A stretch of DNA of 64,000 nucleotides from Pyrrhosoma nymphula (lineage: Eukaryota > Arthropoda > Insecta > Odonata > Coenagrionidae), in NCBI GenBank assembly GCA_963573305.1, contig OY754331.1, forward strand, positions 12,992,868 through 13,056,867, in the 5' to 3' direction. The translations under genes were made by a program, and so were the position numbers. Shown piece by piece: positions 56,226 to 64,000 of this stretch. Under the pieces are notes generated by a model, which saw only the letters and a program-made list of their open reading frames with translations, did not search any database and was not told the DNA's origin. Position 1 is the stretch's first letter. Every line of letters starts with the position of its first letter.

Positions 56226-56690
56226 TATAGTATTGTTCTATCATCATAATCATTGGTGCTTCGGTCCGCAGACAGGTTTCAACGGTAGCGTTGTCTCCAC
56301 AGCATTCTGTCCTGGGCCCCTCTCTTCATCTCTGCATAACTCCTTTCTTCTTTTATATCCCTCAACATTCCGTGCCTCCTACTTCCTCTTCCTCTCTTCC
56401 CTTCCATTTTCCCTTCTATTATTAATTTCTGTAGGCTGTTATTCCTTTAAATATCCCCTATCCATTTTGCCTTTCTCTTTTTGATTTCTCTCAGTATACT
56501 TTTTTGCTCTCCAATCCTCCTTAGCACTTCTTCATTCGTGATCTTATCTTTCCATCCAATCTTCTCCATTCGTCACCATAGCCACATTTCAAAGCTTTCT
56601 AAGTACTGTTCTTCTCTCTTTTTCAACGTCTACGTTTCGCATCCATACAACCCAATGCTCCTAACTAAACCACCATTCCAATATTTCGGC
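56226..56690 (-). pseudogene. 3' end of a non-LTR retrotransposon ORF2 (decayed)
   Basis: The minus strand from about 56690 reads SIGLYGCET-stop-TLKKREEQYL, then ESFEMWLW and RMEKIGWKDKITNEEVLRRI, GEQKSILREIKKRKAKWIG, LIIEGKMEGKRGRG, YAEMKRGAQDRMLWRQRYR and LSADRSTNDYDD. That is the C-terminal region of the same broad LINE group as the copy at 24.26-26.0 kb. It has at least four in-frame stops and lacks the RT domain. It ends in ATGATTATGATGATAG, an ATG-rich tail typical of this group. The plus-strand frames at 56191-56765 are its antisense. Confidence 0.85.
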
Positions 56691-58855
56691 CGTATTCATA
56701 GATTTCCGCTACAACGCGCAAGTAAGGCGAAAAACTTCATCGGCTATTGGTTAATTATGTATTAAATTGTGGTATTCATGAATCCTTTTTAGGAAGCCAA
56801 TTAGAGGAACTTATGTGGAATGTTTCTATCACCGCCATCGTAACGGATTATATAACTTAAGACAGCGGCTGCCCAGAAAACAGAGAATCAACGCGTGACA
56901 ACACTGTTACAAGGTTCCGTGTACGTGAATTCGTGCGCTATGCTTTAACCATGCTCAATTAAAGTACTCTAATAAAGCCAATAAAAGTGATAAATGAAAA
57001 TCAATTGTAATTGTATTACATTAGGAATAAATATATAGTTATATCAATGTTCCGTAGTCAAAAAAAATCTTGGAGGACATTTTTCTTAGAAATATGTTTT
57101 AATCGTATTTGAATACATAAACCCAGGAGTTTAACCTTTTTCACTCTTTTAATGTATAAATGAAAGTCAAATGTAAATTGACTTTCCTACTCAAAGTGTC
57201 AAAGTACAATCGTATCTGCAATTTTTCATTTCGTTCAACATTCTGTTTTCTATGATATCTAAAAAAAACGATTCTTTTGGATGAAAAATGTTGGAGGGAA
57301 CCTTCCTTATTCGATCCGTAAATGGATTAGGGACACATAGAAATTGATAACAGACGACCAATAAAAAGAACCAACACCGTGAATTTTAAAATAAATATTC
57401 TTCCAATGATGGCGTTCCAGTAAAATACTTAATTTCGCACATTTATAATTTAATCGTCAAAATAGCTACGTATCCTCTATAAATCTTATTTCATATTCGA
57501 ACATTAAAAAAGCGAAAGTTTTTTCACAATTCTATTAGGGAGTGAATAACACAAAATAAGATGCTATTAACTGCTGAATCGCTGAAAACAACACATTTAT
57601 TGCATAAAAATATGTACCGAATGATCACCTTGAAACCATAACGAAAAAACAGCGAAACTAAATGTGAATTTACGACTGAATGTAAAATGACTTGTAATTA
57701 TAATTATCACATGGAAAGTGCTTACCAATCAATAAAAATAGTTGCTTCTCAATATCAACGAAAAATATACACAGTCAACGACTACAATAAATTAATACTC
57801 TTGCTATCTGATGCTCTTCACTTGATGCAATTACTACGACAAATTTATATGCACTCGTAAATTGTTTCCTAGGCTTCCTCTACGACGACTTCAATAGAAA
57901 AGGTACAAAATGCTAGTAAACTAGTCATAATATTTCGTAAATGAACAATATATATCGTTTAGTTCGATAAATTTAAAAATAAAATTGATATCCTGAGAAA
58001 GTCATCACATACACAAAGGATTTATGTCCTTAACCATCGCGTGAGGCCTTGCACTGATTAGCCGAGATAAAAATAATTTACGGTACGGGACTTTGCGACA
58101 CTCAAAATAACAGAAATCACTTCACTAATTCTCTTTCTTTCGTTTTATAAAATGCATATGAAGCAAAACTGTGTAACAATACACAGCGCCGTTGATCTAG
58201 AGCAAATAATTAACATGTTCTGTTTGATTCAGAAGATACACTACACACCACATCTGCCAGATTGGAGGAAAGCACTTCCTCCAGTAAATTTGGTATTTTT
58301 TATAAAATCTCCGCAAAGCTAAAGTTTATTATGCGAGGTGAATCGCAAGTGACAGACAACCATTTATAGTGGCACCTCTAACCAAGGCAGGGGAGTGTTC
58401 AAGAACCAGCTCCTAAAATAGTAACAAACATGGTGCTGCTAAGCTTAGTAGCGCTCTATGAGTACCATTTCCTTGGCTGACAGCTAGCTAGAACACAAAT
58501 TTTCTAATAGAGGCTTGCCAAGAACCTATGGCCGCTGGAGTTTATGATAGTGTAACTTTGTTGCTTAGCATAGCCTTGGTTAAAATACATATTTAATTTT
58601 TTTTCTTGAAGAATTAGTGAACTCTGATTGTGTTGCTCTTAGCAGAAAATTGCCGGAATTTATTTATATTTCTGAGTCATAAGACGATTGCGTTTAGCTC
58701 AAAATTAACAACCAGTATATATTTTAATTTTAAATAGATTTCTGCTTCGCATATTCGATGCTGAAATAAGTAATTTTACAGTTACCCATCCGTATTGATC
58801 ACGTAGAAAGGCTAACATAAAATTCTTTGAAAAAAATAACGCTTCGAGGTCATAT
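56691..58855. other. AT-rich background
   Basis: No gene recognised. A small inverted GAAAGTCA/TGACTTTC lies at about 57162-57186. Confidence 0.5.
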
Positions 58856-58859
58856 AAGA

Positions 58860-59160
58860 TGGGGGACATAAAACCGACGAGAAGCGGAAAGCAGGCGGGG
58901 ATGAAATGATAAAAAGCGGGGGGGAGGGGGGCGTAGAGGGAGAATGGGGAGCGAGTATAGCACGGGGCTATAAAAGCGTAAACAAGCGGCAGCGATGCCA
59001 ACCGACCCGGGTTATAGCGACTCCGATATTAATTTCACGCAAAAAGGTGCGCTCGGGTAGTGCAGGGGGGAATATTAATAAACAAAAAAGTGCTTTCCGC
59101 TAATTGCACCTTGTAATTATTTCACGAGTGTCGCATTATGCGTAATAACCCACTTCAATG
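58860..59160 (+). promoter_or_regulatory. TATA-like box and homeodomain-site cluster
   Basis: CTATAAAAG at 58968-58976 lies in a locally GC/purine-rich stretch (58900-58966) and is a consensus TATA box for plus-strand transcription. No initiator is evident at the expected distance. Downstream, 59026-59150 contains ATTAAT, TAATTG, TAATTA and GTAATAA, AT cores of homeodomain-type sites, within unusually CpG-containing sequence. This is suggestive of regulatory DNA but not proven. Confidence 0.28.
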
Positions 59161-59690
59161 TTTTTGAATCGTGTAGAGCTACATTTTTTCTGAAATGCTT
59201 TCAAAGTGGGCCCACGGTAGTAAAATGTGCTTTATCAGCAAAAATAAAATCGCGAAGGAAGGGACGTGAAAAATGGCGAGCGGGACGGCGGCAGAGACGC
59301 AGAATCTGGGATGTAGTCGGAGGTTGGGAGGTTTGGGAGCTTGGAGTGCGGAAGAAGAGTGGATGTTGGGTGTACTTTTGTGCAAATAGTGAATGGGAAC
59401 GGTCGGACCAACAATGGAAAAGAAAGGAAATTTGAAGTAGTAGAAAATTACTTCGTGCCATGGGAAATAAAACGTACTTATAAAAAGTTTATACATGCTT
59501 TTCAGTTCACGATGAACGAGTTCAAGCGGGGGATTATGAAAATCTATGATTACTAACATGAACATGAGGTATTTTATTTATCATAACACACATGATGAAT
59601 AAGTTTAGATTGTCTCCTAATTAAGATAACATGTAGTATTTATGGAAGCGATGTAGTGTTTTATTAACTTGTTCTGCTCCTTAACTGCTG
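59161..59690. other. background
   Basis: No gene recognised. Opposite-strand frames at 59179-59565 and 59341-59556 have no domain. Confidence 0.4.
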
Positions 59691-59738
59691 TGAATTTTGA
59701 TTTTGTGTTTGTAGTAAAAGTCTCTCATTCAAGCCAAC

Positions 59739-60041
59739 TTGCAAAGGAGACTAGTCCCGTTAAACATTGCATTTTTGCTCATGAAAAAGACCCATTTGAT
59801 TTTGTACATTTCAGTTTTAAAGAGCGCTGATTTAGAAAATAAACTGACTATCTTCTGTCATAGCCATGAACAAATAATTTCGTACGAGTTGATCAAGCAA
59901 CACTGCATGTATAGCTGTAAAAAATGCAAAGCGAAAGTAATACTGCGCAGACGCTCCGAATTGTTTTCGGTTCAGTTCTTCATTCTTCCATCAGTGATGT
60001 GCATTTCATTTCTCGGCAGTTACTGTTTAAGGTTCATTTGA
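59739..60041 (+). CDS. uncertain 100-codon ORF with a Cys/His-rich segment
   Basis: A 100-codon frame whose central part, LTIFCHSHEQIISYELIKQH followed by CMYSCKKCKAKVILRRRSE, has C-x-H and C-x3-C-x2-C spacing with basic residues, as in small zinc-binding modules. A TTTTGTGTTTGTAG acceptor-like site ends at about 59713, and the sequence just after it is also open in a different frame (KVSHSSQLAKETSPVKHC). I do not recognise a family. It may be a fragment of a mobile-element protein or a chance frame. Confidence 0.2.
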   Translation: MQRRLVPLNIAFLLMKKTHLILYISVLKSADLENKLTIFCHSHEQIISYELIKQHCMYSCKKCKAKVILRRRSELFSVQFFILPSVMCISFLGSYCLRFI

Positions 60042-60480
60042 GTATTAAATGAAAAATAAATACGATTGGAATATTTATCTTCGCTCTTTGCAAAAACATC
60101 TGTAACTAATCTTAAATACAGCCACCTTCCCATGACTGTGATAAGTAGGTGCAAGAGGCATTTTTTATTTAAACGGGTTTAACCCTTGAAGTTTTATTGA
60201 AAACAAGCTATTGATAACTCCATTGACTTTCAAAAAAGGTGGATGTATCTTTTCCCCACCGTACCCCACTACGCTATGAGTAGTCACAGGTTATGGCTGC
60301 ACCCTCGGATTTGGAGGAGTAACTGTAAGAGATCGTCCTTCTCCTTTTCAAATCAGGACGAGAAACCGCTAATAAACGTGAATGCCTTGTATCTGATTCA
60401 TAAATATGTTCGAATTATGTTGGGATGAGAAATATTTATTCATTCATTTACATAAAAGCATCGGTTTTGCTTTTTAGAGT
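60042..60480. other. AT-rich background
   Basis: No gene recognised. Confidence 0.45.
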
Positions 60481-61285
60481 GCATTTCTGTTCGCAACGTG
60501 CTTAAATGTCCCCGGCAGAAATGCCATTCCCATGTCTGCTATGACTCCTAGGCCAAGCATCGGTCCGTCCAACCCTGAGCGGAATGGCAATGGCCCGAGG
60601 ATGGAATAGGTGAGCGTCGGGGTAGGATGAGGCCATGGGATTTGACGGTTTAGCGTCCCACGAATGAATGTGTCAACCGATCAATGCCATCCTCGCTGCT
60701 ATGTACACGCGCTCTGCTACTAAGGGGGCTCTTAACGAGGCTCGCGCGCAGGCATTCGTGCCTTACTTAAACCGACACGTGGATCTTTTCCGTGCGGCCG
60801 TGTTTCATGGCGTCGTTCGAGTCTCCCCGTGCCTCAGTGTGGCCAACTGGTGCTTTTCTCAATGCGCAGTTTCGCCCCCTCTCAACTTGCTTGGGAACCT
60901 TATTCCCGTTTTACCCAGGCCCCACTCTTCCCATTCCCGCTCTCGTTCATGTTTCCTCTAGTCGAGCATGCCCCATTATCGCCAGGCCAGACTGGGTGTG
61001 CAAGGGGGTGGTGGATCGTCCAAATACTGGAACCCCCCTCATCCTCCCACCCTCTCGAAGAACACGCGGAAATTGGTTCCGAACACGATCGCTCCAGGCC
61101 CTCTTCTGTTTTTCGAAAAGGTCGACCGCCCGCGAATGGGACCGCGGGCCGTGAACGACACGGCATGACGATCGTGGGCAGTGCCCGCTCCCTAAATAAC
61201 CACCATCGCCTCGCTTCTCCGACGCCTAGGAAGGGACCCTCCCCCCCCCCCAAGGCGAGTTGGCCCGGTGATCTGTAGTGGTTGT
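60481..61285. other. GC-rich island
   Basis: CpG-rich, with overlapping open frames of up to 149 codons on the plus strand and 130 on the minus strand that disagree with one another, and an 11-C homopolymer at about 61242-61252. I see no domain or core promoter motif. Possible host regulatory or first-exon DNA. Confidence 0.4.
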
Positions 61286-61510
61286 CGGACACACAGCTGA
61301 TATTATTTCTCTAAAAAAACTAATGCTCATTCTGCAGTGAAATGCATTGGCAACAGCATAATAGTGAACTGGATACGTGTCTTTCTGAACAATCGCAAAA
61401 GAGTAATCGAAGGAATAAGTTCTTGTGCGGGTGGAGTTACACCCAGCGTCCCACAAGGAAGCGTGATCGGCTCCCTGTTATTTCAAATTTACATCTACGG
61501 AAGAGATGGC
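61286..61510 (+). pseudogene. non-LTR reverse transcriptase fragment
   Basis: The plus frame around 61337-61500 encodes NSIIVNWIRVFLNNRKRVIE, then GGVTPSVPQGSVIGSLLFQI and YIYG, matching the RT palm block W-x-F-L-x-x-R ... GVPQGSVLGPLLFxIYI of Jockey/CR1-type LINEs, a different LINE group from the minus-strand copies in this window. Similarity stops after IYI, where relatives read NDL, and the upstream part is only weakly readable to about 61286. A short isolated fragment without catalytic FADD. Confidence 0.8.
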
Positions 61511-62841
61511 CTCGTGTGGGGGGGAGAGGGAATTGGTTTAATATTGTTTAATGCATGTATTTGGATTACAATATCGCATAGTACTTTTAATAGCATTGAT
61601 AAACGGATCGTTATTCAGCAGTTTGGTTTTCGTCGTTTCTATTTTTTCCCCAAAAATATCAATTAAACTGTCTTTGTTGCATCGAAATCTGAATATTTCA
61701 GTTACTGCTGAACGTAACTACTAAGAAGGTTAATCGATAATGGAGCCACTCTTTGTTGTAATTTTAGACATGAAATGTTCACCTAAATTTCATCTGTCAC
61801 TTATAAGTAAGGGATATTGCTTAGTACTAATGATCGGTTACTTGCCAATCATAACTGTACGAAAAACGGATACTCCTAAATATTAAATAGAGCATGTTCC
61901 ATTAACATATGCTAATAATCTTCACAGTACAAGGGAAAAGATTTTTGCTACAGCTCGGCGGAGTTAGCACGCACGCTAGCAAGATGACATTTTTTGAGCC
62001 GGGAAAATATGACGACTACACTACTTCCAAGTTAATTCTGAAATCTGTCTGATAACTTTATATACTCTGCTGCTATATTGTGCTTGATTAAGCTCAGATG
62101 AGTTATTCAAAAGCCAAAAAACGGGCACATGTTTTCTTCATTTATAATGTGCGTTAATCTTCGCGGTGGGGTTATAATGCACTCTAAACTTTCTTTTTAA
62201 GAGAGTATTCATTTAAGAAGGGATCACACGGTCACAAATTTGCTTGGATCATAGGAGCATATTGAGCTCTCCTATCTCTATAACTGCCCTCAGTTAAAGC
62301 CACCAGAGGGATGCGTAGTAAGGGTTGAATTTTCACCAGACTTACTCAACGTTACGTGATTTAAAGGGATTTATAATAATATAGTATGCTAAGTGGACCA
62401 AGTTAGTGATCTGTTCTTCCAATAGTGGTCAGCGTAATGAGAAGATGATAAAGTATCATAAATGGAACAAACAACTCCTACTGTTGGAAAACCTTTACAT
62501 TAGATCATGAGGTTGAGATTTTTGATCCATTATTAGTAAAGGGTGAAGTAAGAACGGAAATTATTCCATTCGGCAGCATAAATCAATTATCACATGGTCA
62601 TTATAAAATATATTCCGTCATATTTCGGAGTTATTAATTTTTTTGAAGTTTCCAGAAAATAATTAGGCCAAACCCTTTCTGTCAAGGTTTTAACTATCCT
62701 CAGCCTATGGACATTGGTTCTCAGTAAAGTTCTTTGGATGGACTAGTGCCAATAAAAAGTTTGCCTCTTAATAACTCCAAGAATTGCGGAGAACATAATG
62801 AAGAAATAACGCCTGCAATTTTTCACATAAGTATAATTCAT
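61511..62841. other. AT-rich background
   Basis: No gene or repeat recognised. Confidence 0.5.
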
Positions 62842-62922
62842 TCTGACCCGGGTTACAATGTTTATACATCATCTCCAGGTTCACCTGAAGATGATATATC
62901 AGCATTGAAATCCGGGTCGGAC
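62842..62922. repeat. ~80-bp imperfect palindrome with CTGAAGATGAT motif
   Basis: TCTGACCCGGGTTACAATG through CATCATCTCCAGGT (62842-62880) is the near reverse complement of ACCTGAAGATGATATATC through GAAATCCGGGTCGGA (about 62883-62922). The right arm reads CTGAAGA, ATGATATATCAGCAT, TGAAAT, CCGGGTC, recalling degenerate hammerhead or Penelope-like 3' ends. The 111-codon frame that spans it (62734-63069) is not supported as a gene. Confidence 0.7.
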
Positions 62923-64000
62923 GTAAATTTTATTTTTTGGAAAAAAATCGTGCGTTATTTCTTCATTATGCAGAAATTCCACTCTCTCTTGAATCTTCGG
63001 AATTTACAAATTGTGGAGAATGTTTCAATTTGGTACTCAGAAATTTCTATTAACGATACCGTTTATTAGCACCATCGGCATTCTAAATAAGTAATATCTC
63101 TTCAAGCCCGTTCATTTGAGCAACTCGGCGCTAAATTGTGTACCAACCCCATTCACTGGTGTTAACCATTTATCGGGTCACGGCCTTATCACGTGCTGCA
63201 TTTCGACCAGAGCCATATAACGCTCCACGGCTTGCCATAATGGAGTAGCCGCCGTGATCGCGCGAGCCAATGCCGTGCTTTCTCGACGCACGCTCTTTCG
63301 CGCTCAATCCGGGTTATTGACTCCAGAAACGTTCGTAATTTCGAGCGACAAGTGAGCCGCTAAAGAGGAGTTAACTGCAAACGTGGCGATTACAAGTCAC
63401 TTCCTCTCCATGACGACGGAAAGGTGCGGAGAGACCATTGGAAAATGTAAATATTCACTTGTTTTGTAGAAAAATATAAAATTATGTGAGATATCTAGTT
63501 CTGCTGGTAGCTGAAACTTTTCCTAAAATAATTTTTGATTTTTTTTAACCTACACAAAAATAAAAAGGCGTCATTTTGAAACCATTTAGTAGAAATCAAA
63601 TACTTAATTTCAGTTAGGGAAATTAAGGAAATTGAATTTTGAATTGAAAAAAAATGATAAATTTTGACCCTTATCAGACGAAATTTTTCGGGGGTTAAAA
63701 ATAAATTTTTGCCTCATGAATTGTCAATGACCATTTAAATTTGAGTTTAATGAGCAATAAATGCAATGAATTTTATCAAATTAAAAAAAAATAAATGCAT
63801 TTTTCGGTTTGTGGACGCATAACAGAAGTGAAATTTCTGTACTACATTGAACTACAATTGCCTCTCATTAGTATTCACTCCAATATTGTTTCTTCAATTA
63901 ATTTCACATTAAGTTATAGCAACTGTAGCATAACAGCTTGAGCCATTGTTGTCAAAATCGAGGGAGACGAAAAGGTACGCCATATTGGGAGTGTGTAGCA
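62923..64000. other. background with a CpG-rich patch
   Basis: Mostly AT-rich with no gene recognised. About 63175-63425 is CpG-rich and of high complexity (ATAACGCTCCACGGC, GCCGCCGTGATCGCGCGAG), a possible regulatory patch. Confidence 0.45.

Noticed and set aside
60829..61292. 149- and 130-codon opposite-strand frames
   Set aside because: CpG-rich composition keeps stops rare in all frames. No recognisable domain.
62734..63069. 111-codon plus-strand frame
   Set aside because: It runs through an 80-bp palindrome and shows no domain; its N-terminal part is AT-driven.

Overview
This is eukaryotic, most likely arthropod (probably insect) genomic DNA. The signs are long AT-rich intergenic or intronic stretches, tRNA-derived SINEs, several decayed non-LTR retrotransposon fragments of an insect-common type, a Penelope-like element with a GIY-YIG endonuclease, long (TA)n and (CT)n microsatellites, and a cut-and-paste DNA transposon with long terminal inverted repeats. 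I see no complete host protein-coding gene, rRNA, CRISPR array or bacterial-style operon. Almost every long open frame lies in low-complexity (GA/CT, TA) sequence or inside a mobile element. The host species cannot be named from the sequence.

Layout. 1-24 kb is AT-rich background broken by GC/CpG-rich islands (about 1.5-2.3, 10.5-11.1, 13.9-14.5, 16.9-17.3, 19.2-20.3, 21.3-21.9 and 23.4-24.0 kb), many with strong purine/pyrimidine strand asymmetry. It holds two copies of one SINE family (4645-4823 with an 11-bp target duplication, and about 10192-10457), a third tRNA-related SINE on the minus strand at 15.5 kb, a 119-bp tandem duplication at 19.26-19.50 kb, and a possible small host exon at 5461-5545. 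24.26-26.0 kb is a minus-strand non-LTR reverse transcriptase fossil.

28177-34499 is the most structured part: a 6.3-kb DNA transposon with TIRs of about 477 and 359 bp and an apparent 4-bp GGCT target duplication. It carries a minus-strand transposase-like gene broken by two frameshifts and two in-frame stops. Its 5' flank is filled with nested fold-back insertions separated by (TA)n tracts, including a 674-bp near-perfect palindrome made of two tRNA-SINE units.

35-64 kb is mostly AT-rich. It contains a second possible small exon (39404-39475), a 47-bp perfect hairpin (39862-39959), a decayed SINE (40.5 kb), non-LTR 3' ends on the minus strand (42.66-43.0 and 56.2-56.7 kb), two inverted Penelope-like GIY-YIG copies (about 48.0-49.28 kb), a non-LTR RT fragment on the plus strand (61.3-61.5 kb), an 80-bp palindrome (62842-62922), and GC-rich islands at 41.1-41.7, 46.8-47.4, 50.7-51.6, 54.9-55.4 and 60.5-61.3 kb.

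How it fits together: the window looks like the intron or intergenic space of a large, transposon-rich arthropod genome. The mobile elements are all decayed or incomplete and nested in several layers. The GC islands and a few higher-complexity stretches (7.6-8.4, 58.86-59.16 and 63.2-63.4 kb) are the best candidates for host regulatory DNA.
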